Assembly: GCA_965279255.1 (NCBI GenBank)
Contig: OZ257146.1
Coordinates: forward strand, 3,968,001-4,032,000
Direction of reading: 5' to 3'
Length of the DNA: 64,000 nt
From: CAMFLJ01 sp965279255
GTDB lineage: Bacteria; Actinomycetota; Acidimicrobiia; Acidimicrobiales; Acidimicrobilacustridaceae
Positions 47,249 through 57,525 of the stretch are shown one piece after another (positions within the stretch are counted from its first letter, which is position 1; the number at the start of each line of letters is the position of its first letter). A program made the position numbers and the translations under genes. The notes below the pieces were generated by a model. The model did not search any database. It saw nothing but the letters and a program-made list of their open reading frames with translations, and had not been told where the DNA came from.

Positions 47249-48211
47249 GTGCGCATCGCGGTCACCGGCATGGGAGGCGAGCTCGGCACCCGCGTCGCGC
47301 TCCTGCTCGAGGCCCGCGACGACGTCAGCGCCATCATGGGCCTCGACCTCGAGCCGCCCCGTCGCCACCTGCGCCGCGCCGAGTACCACCGGGTCGACCC
47401 CCGCGACCGCGAGCGCACCATCTCGACCATCGCCGAGTTCGCCCCGACCGTGCTCGTGCACCTCGGCGTGTACGAGCCCCACGCCCGCTCCGGGCCGACC
47501 AGCGCCACGACCCGCACCGCGGTGGGCACCATCGCCGCCCTCGACGCCTGTCTCGACGCCGGCACCCTCGAGGCGGTGGTCGTCCGCTCGGGCATCGAGG
47601 TCTACGGCCGCGGCCCCGGCACGCCGGTGAGGCCCGACGAGTCCGTGGCCCCCGACCCCACGTCGCCGTTCGGTGAGTCGCTGCTGCACGCCGAGCGGGT
47701 CGCCGTCGACGGCGGCGCCAAGGCCGGCGTGCCCGTCTCGCTGCTGCGCTGTGCGCCGGTGGTGGGGCCCCACTTCCCGAGCCCGCTCGGCCGCGTGCTG
47801 CGGCTGCCGGCGGTGCCCGTGCCGTTGTTCGGCTCGGCCCGGTTCTGCGTGCTGCACCAGGAGGACGCCGCCGCCGCCATCGTGGCGGCCGTGACCCGCC
47901 GTCCCGACGGGCCGGTCAACGTCGTCGGCAGCGGCGCGGTGTCGGCCATCGAGGCCGTGCGCCTCGGTGGCGGGGTGCCCATGCCGACGTGGGGGCCGGG
48001 CTGGAAGGTGGCCGCCGTCGCCACCGAGATCGCCGGCGCGCCCCTCGCCGACCACGTGATCGAGCTGCTCACCCGAGGCCGCCTGGCCGACGGCGACCGG
48101 GTGCAGGAGCTGCTCGGGTTCAGCCCGGTGCACACCACCCCGGAGGTCGTCGGCAGCCTCCATGCGTGGGCGGCCCTGCAGCCCGGCTCCTCGGCCCGTC
48201 CCGCCGCCTGA
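47249..48211 (+). CDS. NAD-dependent epimerase/dehydratase family protein
   Basis: The 320-residue extended-SDR protein begins with IAVTGMGGELGTRVALLLE. It has VLVHLGVYEPHARS, VVVRSGIEVYGRGPG, a modified active-site segment SPFGESLLHAERVAVDGG, and CVLHQEDAAAAIVAAV. The usual YxxxK is not evident (FGESL), so it may be an atypical family member with a binding rather than catalytic role. GTG 47249 lies 10 bp after coaX. The substrate is unknown. Confidence 0.75.
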   Translation: MRIAVTGMGGELGTRVALLLEARDDVSAIMGLDLEPPRRHLRRAEYHRVDPRDRERTISTIAEFAPTVLVHLGVYEPHARSGPTSATTRTAVGTIAALDACLDAGTLEAVVVRSGIEVYGRGPGTPVRPDESVAPDPTSPFGESLLHAERVAVDGGAKAGVPVSLLRCAPVVGPHFPSPLGRVLRLPAVPVPLFGSARFCVLHQEDAAAAIVAAVTRRPDGPVNVVGSGAVSAIEAVRLGGGVPMPTWGPGWKVAAVATEIAGAPLADHVIELLTRGRLADGDRVQELLGFSPVHTTPEVVGSLHAWAALQPGSSARPAA

Positions 48212-48290
48212 CCCGAAGGGGCCTTCCGGCGCCGCGGACGCGGACCATCGGCGGCGCGATGGGCCCTCCCGGCCGGACCACAATGGGGGC

Positions 48291-49127
48291 GTGCCCCACG
48301 TGACGGTGCCCGACGGCACGCGCATCGCCTACGACACCTACGGTCGTTCCGACGGTGAGCCCCTGCTGCTCCTGCAGGGCCTCGGCGCCGACGGCCGGGG
48401 CTGGATCCGCCAGCGGCGGGCCATGGGCGAGCGCTACCGCTGCATCGCCGTCGACAACCGCGGCGTCGGCCGCTCCGACGTGCCCGAGGGCCCGTACGAC
48501 CTCGAGGTCATGGCCGCCGACGCGGTGGCCGTGCTCGACGACCTGGGTGTCGACTCGGCCCACGTCATGGGCGCCTCGATGGGCGGCATCATGAGCCAGA
48601 TCCTCGGGGTGCGCCACCAGGAGCGGGTGCGGTCGCTCACCCTCGCCTGCACCGGCTGCCATCACCTCCAGTGGCGCCGCGACCTGCTCGCCGAGTGGGG
48701 TGACCTGGCCCGCACCAAGGGCATGCGCGCCGTCGTCGACGAGGCCTCGCACTGGCTGGTCGGGCCCCGGGCCCGGGTGCGCTTCTGGCCGGTGATCGGC
48801 TGGCTCGGCCCGTTGGCGCTCCAGGTGAAGGCCGAGGCCTTCGCCGCCCAGATCGACGCCATCCTCGCCCTCGACGACCACCTGCGGTTCGAGCTCGAGC
48901 AGGTGAAGGTGCCGACGCTGGTGATGGTCGGCAGCCAGGACATCCTCACGCCGATCGGCGACAGCGAGCTGATCCACGAGCTCATCCCCGACTCCGAGCT
49001 CGTCATCCTCACCGGCGCCGCCCACGGCTTCATGGTCGAGCACGCCGGCTCGTTCAACCGCGGCGTGCGCGGCTTCCTCGACCGGATCACCGCCGACGAC
49101 CCCGACCCCGACCCCGACCCCGCCTGA
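48291..49127 (+). CDS. Alpha/beta hydrolase
   Basis: The 278-residue hydrolase has LLLLQGLGADGRGW (oxyanion region), AVDNRGVGRSDVPEGP, and the nucleophile elbow GASMGG. The acid is probably the Asp in VGSQDILTP and the His in TGAAHGFMVEH. It resembles esterases and haloperoxidase-like enzymes. A short Asp-Pro repeat ends the protein. GTG 48291 has no strong ribosome-binding site. It is convergent with the polyprenyl synthase across tandem palindromes. Confidence 0.87.
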   Translation: MPHVTVPDGTRIAYDTYGRSDGEPLLLLQGLGADGRGWIRQRRAMGERYRCIAVDNRGVGRSDVPEGPYDLEVMAADAVAVLDDLGVDSAHVMGASMGGIMSQILGVRHQERVRSLTLACTGCHHLQWRRDLLAEWGDLARTKGMRAVVDEASHWLVGPRARVRFWPVIGWLGPLALQVKAEAFAAQIDAILALDDHLRFELEQVKVPTLVMVGSQDILTPIGDSELIHELIPDSELVILTGAAHGFMVEHAGSFNRGVRGFLDRITADDPDPDPDPA

Positions 49128-49139
49128 CCCGGCCCCCAG

Positions 49140-49187
49140 AAAGCTGGCTCACCTGCTTCGGCCGGCTGTATCTGGTGAGCCACCTTT
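49140..49187. repeat. Palindromic repeat unit 1 between convergent genes
   Basis: AAAGCTGGCTCACC (49140-49153) pairs with GGTGAGCCACCTTT (49174-49187) with one mismatch, giving a 14-bp stem around a 20-base loop. It starts 12 bp after the hydrolase stop. The unit recurs 61 bp downstream. It probably acts as a bidirectional terminator, or is a REP-like element. Confidence 0.7.
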
Positions 49188-49200
49188 GCCCGGGCCGGCG

Positions 49201-49248
49201 AAAGCTGGCTCACCTGCTTCGACGGGCTGTATGGGGTGAGCCACCTTT
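49201..49248. repeat. Palindromic repeat unit 2 between convergent genes
   Basis: This is a second copy of the same dyad, with the same arms at 49201-49214 and 49235-49248. The loop differs at four positions (ACGGGCTGTATGG against GCCGGCTGTATCT). The loop differences with kept arms suggest that the stem is what matters. It ends 16 bp before the polyprenyl synthase stop. Confidence 0.7.
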
Positions 49249-49264
49249 CGGGGTGGGGGGCGGC

Positions 49265-50290
49265 TCAGGCGGCGGCGTTGACGGTGCCGAGCAGGTGCTC
49301 GGCGGCGGCCTCGAGGGCCGTGGTGGCCTCGGTGCCGGCGTAGGGGGCCAGCGCCTTCTGGCCCTCCTCGACGAACGTGCGGGCCGTGTCGAGCGACGAC
49401 TTCACGGCCGGGGTGGCCCGCAGCAGCACCCGGGCGGCGGCCAGCGCCTCGGGATCGTCGACGGTCTCGATGGAGCCGTCGGTGGGGCGCAGGCGGGCCA
49501 GCAGGGCGGTGAGCTCGGCGGCCGAGGAGCCCCCGGCGGCGAGCGTGCGGATCACCGGAAGGGTGTAGGTGCCCTCGACGAGGTCGTGGCCGGCGGGCTT
49601 GCCCAGCTCCTCGTCGGTGGAGGTGACGTCGAGCAGGTCGTCGACGATCTGGAAGGCCATCCCGAAGCTGCGCCCGAAGGTGGTGAGGGCGTCGATCTGG
49701 GGGCGGGGCAGGTCGGAGACGATGCCGCCGATGCGGCAGGCGGTGCCGAGCAGCGAGGCGGTCTTGCCGTCGATCGAGCTGAGGTAGGTGGCCTCGGTGC
49801 GGTCGAGGTCGAAGGCGCTCTGCACCTCGAGGATCTGGCCCTCGCACAGCCGGGCGATGGTGGCGGCCAGCAGCCCGGCGACCTCGGTGCCGAGCGAGGC
49901 GGCGATCTCGGAGGCCTTGGCCAGCAGGTAGTCGCCGGCGAGGATCGCCTTGAGGTTGCCCCAGCGGGCGTTGACGCTCTCGACGGTGCGGCGGGTGGTG
50001 GCGTCGTCCATCACGTCGTCGTGGTAGAGCGAGCCGAGGTGCACGAGCTCGACCGAGACGGCACCCAGCACGACCTCGGGGGAAGCGGCGCCCATGACGT
50101 CGTCGGCGGTGGCGGCGGAGGTCACGGCGAACGCCGGGCGCACCCGCTTGCCCCCCGCCAGGATCAGGTGGCTCGCCACCTCGGTGAGGAAGGGGTCGTC
50201 GGTGACGACCGAGGCCCGGAGGGCCTCCTCGACCCGGCCCAGGTCGGCCTGGAGCACGGGGAGTTGAAGGAGGGGGGAGGCGGTCGCCAC
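49265..50290 (-). CDS. Polyprenyl diphosphate synthase (trans-type)
   Basis: This 341-residue isoprenyl chain elongase has both Asp-rich motifs: DDVMD (91-95) in SLYHDDVMDDATTRR and DDLLD (217-221) in FQIVDDLLDVTS. GGKRVRPA and GKPAGHDLVEGTYTLPVI are also present. It condenses isopentenyl diphosphate onto an allylic primer, probably to make the menaquinone side chain. The product length cannot be read safely. GTG 50290 is chosen since the longer frame covers the clpC promoter region antisense. Confidence 0.92.
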   Translation of the reverse strand: MATASPLLQLPVLQADLGRVEEALRASVVTDDPFLTEVASHLILAGGKRVRPAFAVTSAATADDVMGAASPEVVLGAVSVELVHLGSLYHDDVMDDATTRRTVESVNARWGNLKAILAGDYLLAKASEIAASLGTEVAGLLAATIARLCEGQILEVQSAFDLDRTEATYLSSIDGKTASLLGTACRIGGIVSDLPRPQIDALTTFGRSFGMAFQIVDDLLDVTSTDEELGKPAGHDLVEGTYTLPVIRTLAAGGSSAAELTALLARLRPTDGSIETVDDPEALAAARVLLRATPAVKSSLDTARTFVEEGQKALAPYAGTEATTALEAAAEHLLGTVNAAA

Positions 50291-50432
50291 GGCGGCAAGG
50301 TTAGGCGGGAGGGCTCCGGGACCCTCAACCCGGAGGTCACGGGTGACCGACGACGCACCGGCCGCCGACGGGTTCACACGGAGTTCCCGGGACTTCGTGA
50401 CGCTGCGGCGAGGTGATGGCAGAGGGGGTGGG

Positions 50433-50438
50433 TACACT
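50433..50438 (+). promoter_or_regulatory. Candidate -10 element for clpC
   Basis: TACACT within GGGTACACTCG lies 38 bases upstream of the clpC GTG and fits an actinobacterial TANNNT -10 box. The same hexamer precedes disA. No clear -35 box is seen at 16-18 bp. Confidence 0.35.
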
Positions 50439-50476
50439 CGCTCCACGATTTCCCGCATGGGAGGCAGGTGCTCTAA

Positions 50477-53002
<2,526 letters not shown>

Positions 53003-53035
53003 CAGCTCGTCGGCCCGAGGGCCGCACGAGCGCCA

Positions 53036-53065
53036 GACGAGCCCGGGCCATCGCCCGGGCTCGTC
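53036..53065 (+). terminator. Hairpin after clpC
   Basis: GACGAGCCCGGGC (53036-53048) pairs perfectly with GCCCGGGCTCGTC (53053-53065) around a 4-base CATC loop, 33 bases after the clpC stop. There is no T run behind it, as is common in GC-rich actinobacteria. The next gene starts 70 bases later on the same strand. Confidence 0.65.
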
Positions 53066-53135
53066 CGCGTCACGGGCCTCGGTCGGCGGCGGTCCGGTGC
53101 CGTCGGGTGACGGGCCGCTGGTAGCGTCCGGCGCC

Positions 53136-53903
53136 GTGCCCGCCCGGATCTCACGCCTGTTGCGCCTCGCCGCGCTCGCCCTCGTGGCGGTCGTGGTGGC
53201 GGCCGCCTGCCAGGTCCGGGTCGACACCACCGTGACCGTCGAGCCCGACGGCAGCGGCACGGTCACCCAGGCGGTGGGCTTCGACGCCGCCGCCCTGGCC
53301 CGGGTCGGCGACCTCGACCAGCAGCTGCGCGTCGCCGACCTCGAGGCGGCGGGCTGGACCGTCGACGACCCCGTCGTCGAGGACGGCATGACCTGGGTGC
53401 GGGCCCATCACGCCTTCGCCGACGCCGACGAGGCCAACGTGGTGCTGGCCCAGCTGAGCGGCCCCGACGGCCCCTACGAGGACCTGGCCGTCACCCGCAC
53501 CTCGAGCGTCATCTCCACGACCACGGAGCTCACCGGCACCATGGACCTCAGCGCCGGCGTGGCCATGTTCGGCGATCCGCAGCTGAACCAGACCCTGGGC
53601 GGCGACGGCTCGGGCGGCCTGGTGGCGAAGATCGAGGCCGAGGAGGGCCGACCGGTGGGCGAGATGGTCGACGTGTCGATGACCGTCGACCTGCCCGGTG
53701 CCGACGAGACCGTCTCGGGTGCGCTGGGCTCGGGCCCTCAGCCGATCGACGTGTCGTCGAGCGAGAACCACATCTTCTCCCTGGCCTGGAAGCTGCTGGT
53801 GGCGGCGCTCGTCCTGCTCACCGCGGTGGTGGTCGGCCTGCGCATCCGGGCCCGCCGGCTGCGCACCAAGCGCATGATGCGCTCGCGGTTGCCCCGGCGC
53901 TGA
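53136..53903 (+). CDS. LppM-like lipoprotein with C-terminal membrane helix
   Basis: The 255-residue protein has a signal peptide ending in VVAAAC, a plausible lipobox. The next segment is an LppM domain (VDTTVTVEPDGSGTVTQAV and LDQQLRVADLEAAGWTVDDP). Near the end there is a hydrophobic helix (LVAALVLLTAVVVGLRIRA) and a basic tail. Mycobacterial LppM is a surface lipoprotein with a role in host interaction; in this organism the role is unknown. GTG 53136 places the start just before the signal helix. Confidence 0.78.
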   Translation: MPARISRLLRLAALALVAVVVAAACQVRVDTTVTVEPDGSGTVTQAVGFDAAALARVGDLDQQLRVADLEAAGWTVDDPVVEDGMTWVRAHHAFADADEANVVLAQLSGPDGPYEDLAVTRTSSVISTTTELTGTMDLSAGVAMFGDPQLNQTLGGDGSGGLVAKIEAEEGRPVGEMVDVSMTVDLPGADETVSGALGSGPQPIDVSSSENHIFSLAWKLLVAALVLLTAVVVGLRIRARRLRTKRMMRSRLPRR

Positions 53904-53994
53904 CGCGTTCCCCGCGTCGGCGTTCAACGCGCCGTGCGGTGGTTGCGGCGTCACACGACTAAAGCATTTCGGGCAGTCGAGGGCTCGAAGGGGT

Positions 53995-54552
53995 GTGATG
54001 GCGGAGTTCGAGAGCTGGTACGCGGTGGCCCGGCCACGACTCCACCCTGCTCTGACGGTGTGGTGCGGTGATGCAGATGCAGCCTCCGATGCGCTCGACG
54101 AGGCCTTCGTCCGTGCGGTGGAGCGATGGCCGCGGGTGGCGGTGATGGCCTCACCGGAGGGTTGGGTATGGCGCACGGCGACGAACCACGTGCGCCGCAC
54201 GGCGAAGCGTCGAGCACGGGAGCTCGCTGTGCTGGCCTCCGATCCCGGGGTGCTGAGCGCCAAGGGACTGGACTCCCCCGTCGACCCGGATCTCCGACGA
54301 GCGATCCTGGGCCTGAGTCCACGGCAGCGAACCGCCGTGGTCCTGCACTACCTCGCTGACCTTTCCACAGCGGAGGTCGCCTCAGTGATGGGCGTGGCTG
54401 TTGGAACGGTTCACGCGACCCTGCATCAGGCTCGCGCTCGCCTTGCGGGTGACCTGAGTCAGCCCGTTGTGCTCGACCCGGCAGGCACCTCCGACGTAGC
54501 GGTGCCCGACACCAGACCGACCCGGCCCCCTTCAGGAGGTGGTGCACGGTGA
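53995..54552 (+). CDS. ECF-type RNA polymerase sigma factor
   Basis: This 185-residue sigma-70 family protein has a region 2 with ASDALDEAFVRAVERWPRV and GWVWRTATNHVRRTAKRRA. Region 4 has LSPRQRTAVVLHYLADLST and VASVMGVAVGTVHATLHQAR, followed by a short Pro-rich tail. It is of the SigE/Sig-K-like ECF type. Start is GTG 53995 or ATG 53998. The base composition looks a little less GC-rich than the surroundings. The next gene overlaps by 4 bp and encodes a membrane protein that may be its anti-sigma partner. Confidence 0.85.
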   Translation: MMAEFESWYAVARPRLHPALTVWCGDADAASDALDEAFVRAVERWPRVAVMASPEGWVWRTATNHVRRTAKRRARELAVLASDPGVLSAKGLDSPVDPDLRRAILGLSPRQRTAVVLHYLADLSTAEVASVMGVAVGTVHATLHQARARLAGDLSQPVVLDPAGTSDVAVPDTRPTRPPSGGGAR

Positions 54553-55835
54553 CCAGCCTCGACGATCGCATCCGGCGTCTGGCCCCGCCGCCAGAATCGC
54601 CGCCTCCCGTGGAGGACCTCCGGCGTCGGGCCACGTCGCGGCGGAGAAGGCGCCGAGCGGAAGTGGCCGCAGTGGTGATGCTGCTCGTGGTCGTCCTGGT
54701 GGTGGCGCGGCCTTGGGGGCCCGTCAACGACTCGGTGGTGGTGGCGGGCCCCTCCGCGACGGTTCCGGAACCACAGCTCACCTTCGGCGACGTCTCCGGG
54801 GTGACACTGGCCGTGACCCCGGCGGCAGGCCTCGTGGATGGTCAGTCGGTGACTGTGCGGGTCGACGGCCTGGACCAGATCCCCGGCGCACAGCTGGCGA
54901 TGTGCAGGGGTGACCTCGAGGAGCCGGTCGGGCTGGAGCAGTGCGACCTCGGGGCGGTGGGTCCGGCTGTCGCGGCGACCGAGGCTCAGCGGGTGACGGT
55001 ATCGGCGTCCTTGACGCTCGCGGGGCGAGCGACTCCCTTTGACTGTGCCACCGAGCCTGCAGGCTGCGTCCTCGCCGTGGGCGCTCTCGCCCCGTCAGTG
55101 CGGGGCGTGGCCGTCCCGCTGGACTTCCTTCCCGGCACGGCGCCGGTGCAAGGCGACGAGTCCTTGACGGTGTCACCACTGACCGGGCTCAGTCCGGGTC
55201 AGAGCGTCGCTGTGGCGGCGAGCGGTCTCGACCCCGGCCGCTCCTATCGGGTGGTCCAGTGCGCGCCAGCGCTCGATGACCCCTCGTTGTGCCTCTTCGA
55301 CGACGAGGCGGGTGGTGGATCCGTGACCGCAGACGCCGGAGGCCTTCTGTCGACGGACGTTGCGGTCAGCCCGGTGGTGTGGTCGGCGTGGGACGGCGTC
55401 GTCGACTGCACCGTCCGCGACTGCCACCTCCTCCTCGTCGACGACTACTTCTCATCGCTGCTGCGCTCTCCTCCGCTGGGCTTCGCTCGGGGGGTTGTTC
55501 CCGAGCTCCCGCTCCTCGCGCTCGAGCCCGGCGGCCCGTATGTCGACGGTCAGGAGGTGGTCGTGCGCGGCTCCGGCTTCACACCTGGAACCCGAGTGGC
55601 CGGCCGTGTGGGTCAGTGCCCCGGCGACCTCGACACCCGCAAGGAGGAGCGATGTGCCTACACGGACATCGGGTCGGGCGACGTTGTGGCGGCCGACGGC
55701 ACCTTCGTCACGAAGGTGGTCCTCCGCGAATCGTTGTTGTTCGCCGGGTCGTGCCGGGCGGGCGCAGCCTGTGTGGTCGGTTGGGTGATCAACCACGGTC
55801 CGACCGTCGCCGCCGTACCTGTCTCGTTCCGCTGA
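54549..55835 (+). CDS. Membrane-anchored protein with three neocarzinostatin-like domains
   Basis: The 428-residue protein has a basic cytoplasmic N-terminus (about 1-38), one helix (VAAVVMLLVVVLVVARPWG) and three outside repeats at about 78-195, 200-315 and 320-428. Each repeat has the neocarzinostatin pattern. It opens with VTPAAGLVDGQSVTVRVDGL or SPLTGLSPGQSVAVAASGL, and has four Cys that would form two disulfides (for example VVQCA ... SLC and DCTVRDC). Such folds are known from enediyne carrier proteins. Overlapping the sigma gene by 4 bp, it may act as anti-sigma factor and sensor. The ligand is unknown. Confidence 0.7.
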   Translation: MTSLDDRIRRLAPPPESPPPVEDLRRRATSRRRRRRAEVAAVVMLLVVVLVVARPWGPVNDSVVVAGPSATVPEPQLTFGDVSGVTLAVTPAAGLVDGQSVTVRVDGLDQIPGAQLAMCRGDLEEPVGLEQCDLGAVGPAVAATEAQRVTVSASLTLAGRATPFDCATEPAGCVLAVGALAPSVRGVAVPLDFLPGTAPVQGDESLTVSPLTGLSPGQSVAVAASGLDPGRSYRVVQCAPALDDPSLCLFDDEAGGGSVTADAGGLLSTDVAVSPVVWSAWDGVVDCTVRDCHLLLVDDYFSSLLRSPPLGFARGVVPELPLLALEPGGPYVDGQEVVVRGSGFTPGTRVAGRVGQCPGDLDTRKEERCAYTDIGSGDVVAADGTFVTKVVLRESLLFAGSCRAGAACVVGWVINHGPTVAAVPVSFR

Positions 55836-55886
55836 CCGGTCGACGGTTCCCGCGTCGGTGTCGCAGGGGGTGCGTAGGGTTGCGGG

Positions 55887-57410
55887 ATGGCCAAGGTCCG
55901 TGCGGTGTTCCGGTGCAGCGAGTGCGGCGCCACCGCGCCCAAGTGGGTGGGGCGCTGTCCCGGCTGCGAGGAGTGGAACACCCTGGTCGAGGAGCTCGAC
56001 GTCCCCGCCGGCCAGAGCGTCGCCCAGCGCCTGGGCCCGCGCGACGTGCCGGTCCCGATCTCCGAGGTCGACGTGCACGAGTGGTCGGCGCGCGCCACCG
56101 GCATCTCCGAGCTCGACCGGGTCCTCGGCGGCGGGCTGGTGCCCGGCTCGGTCACCCTCGTCGGTGGTGAGCCCGGCATCGGCAAGTCCACCCTGCTGCT
56201 GCAGGCGGTCGCCTCCATCGCCGCCGACGGCGCCAAGGTCCTGTACGTCTCGGCCGAGGAGTCCAAGCAGCAGGTGCGGCTGCGGGCCGAGCGGCTGGGC
56301 ACCCTGCGGCCCAGCCTGTGGCTGGCGTCGGAGACCTCGCTGCCCCACATCCTCGACTTCATCGACGAGATCGAGCCCACGGTCGTGGTCGTCGACTCCA
56401 TCCAGACCGTCCACCACCCCGACATCGGCTCGGCGCCGGGCTCGGTGTCGCAGGTGCGCGAGTGCGCCGCCCGCCTGGTCACCGCGGCCAAGTCCCGCGG
56501 CATCGCCGTGATCCTCGTCGGCCACGTCACCAAGGAGGGCGGCCTCGCCGGCCCCCGCGTGCTCGAGCACGTCGTCGACACCGTCCTGGCCTTCGAGGGC
56601 GACCGCCACCACGCCCTGCGGCTGCTGCGGGCGGTGAAGCACCGCTTCGGCGCCACCGACCAGCTCGGCCTGTTCGAGATGACCGAGGCCGGCATGATCG
56701 GGGTGCCCGACCCCAGCAAGCTCTTCCTCGCCGACCGCCGCAAGGGCGTGTCCGGCTCGGTGGTGGTGCCCACCATGGAGGGGCACCGCCCGCTGCTGGT
56801 CGAGCTCCAGGCCCTCGTCACGCCCAGCCGCCTGGCGTCGCCACGGCGCTCGGCCCAGGGCCTCGACTCCGGTCGCCTGTCGCTCCTGCTGGCCGTGCTG
56901 GGCGAGCGGGCCGGGTTCTCCTTCGCCGAGACCGACGTCTACGCCCTGGCCGTGGGCGGCGTGAAGATCTCCGAGCCCGCCGCCGACCTCGGGGTCGCGC
57001 TGGCTCTCGCCTCGGCCCTCGCCGGGCGGCCCCTCCCGCCCGACCTCGTGGTCTGCGGCGAGGTCGGCCTCGGCGGCGAGCTGCGCCAGGTCTCCCAGAC
57101 CGACCGCCGTCTGGCCGAGGCTGCCCGGCTCGGCTTCCACCGGGCCCTGCTGCCTCGCCTCGCCCCCGAGCCGCCCGACGGCATCGTGGCCATCCGGGTC
57201 GGCACCCTGGCCGAGGCCATCGAGGCCGCCGGCCTCACCGTCGAGGGTGGCGGCCACCCCGCCGGTCGGGCCTCGGGCCCGCCGCACCCCGCCGAGGGTG
57301 GGGGCCGGCCCGAGCCGGCCGACAACTGGCCGCCCCCGAGGCTGCGCTCGGTCGACGCGTCGGAGATCCCCGACACCGTCCCCGACGACATCCTCGACGA
57401 CCCGTTCTGA
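55887..57410 (+). CDS. radA: DNA repair protein RadA
   Basis: The 507-residue protein has a zinc finger (RCSECGATAPKWVGRCPGC), a RecA-like core with GGEPGIGKSTLL, and YVSAEESKQQVRLRAERL. The C-terminal Lon-like domain has DVYALAVGGVKISEPAADLG. The RadA hallmark motif KNRFG reads KHRFG here (VKHRFGATDQLG). A Pro-rich extension of about 60 residues follows the Lon domain. It promotes branch migration in recombination. disA follows, a conserved pairing. Confidence 0.95.
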   Translation: MAKVRAVFRCSECGATAPKWVGRCPGCEEWNTLVEELDVPAGQSVAQRLGPRDVPVPISEVDVHEWSARATGISELDRVLGGGLVPGSVTLVGGEPGIGKSTLLLQAVASIAADGAKVLYVSAEESKQQVRLRAERLGTLRPSLWLASETSLPHILDFIDEIEPTVVVVDSIQTVHHPDIGSAPGSVSQVRECAARLVTAAKSRGIAVILVGHVTKEGGLAGPRVLEHVVDTVLAFEGDRHHALRLLRAVKHRFGATDQLGLFEMTEAGMIGVPDPSKLFLADRRKGVSGSVVVPTMEGHRPLLVELQALVTPSRLASPRRSAQGLDSGRLSLLLAVLGERAGFSFAETDVYALAVGGVKISEPAADLGVALALASALAGRPLPPDLVVCGEVGLGGELRQVSQTDRRLAEAARLGFHRALLPRLAPEPPDGIVAIRVGTLAEAIEAAGLTVEGGGHPAGRASGPPHPAEGGGRPEPADNWPPPRLRSVDASEIPDTVPDDILDDPF

Positions 57411-57513
57411 GATCCTCGACGCCGGGCCTGAAAGCGCCCTGACCTCGGACTCTGTCGCCGATCTGAACGGTGCTGGCGACCTTCGGCCCGGACCGGATCG
57501 TCAGGTCGTCGTC

Positions 57514-57519
57514 TACACT
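57514..57519 (+). promoter_or_regulatory. Candidate -10 element for disA (leaderless)
   Basis: TACACT in GTCTACACTCG lies 6 bases upstream of the disA ATG at 57526. A start 6-7 bases below this box would fall on the ATG itself, so the mRNA would be leaderless. The lack of a ribosome-binding site there agrees. A -35 box is not obvious. Confidence 0.45.
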
Positions 57520-57525
57520 CGTCCG

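Noticed and set aside
49095..49127. GACCCC tandem repeat at the end of the hydrolase as a phase-variable tract
   Set aside because: The run is short and imperfect, encodes a plain Asp-Pro tail, and gives no sign of a switch.
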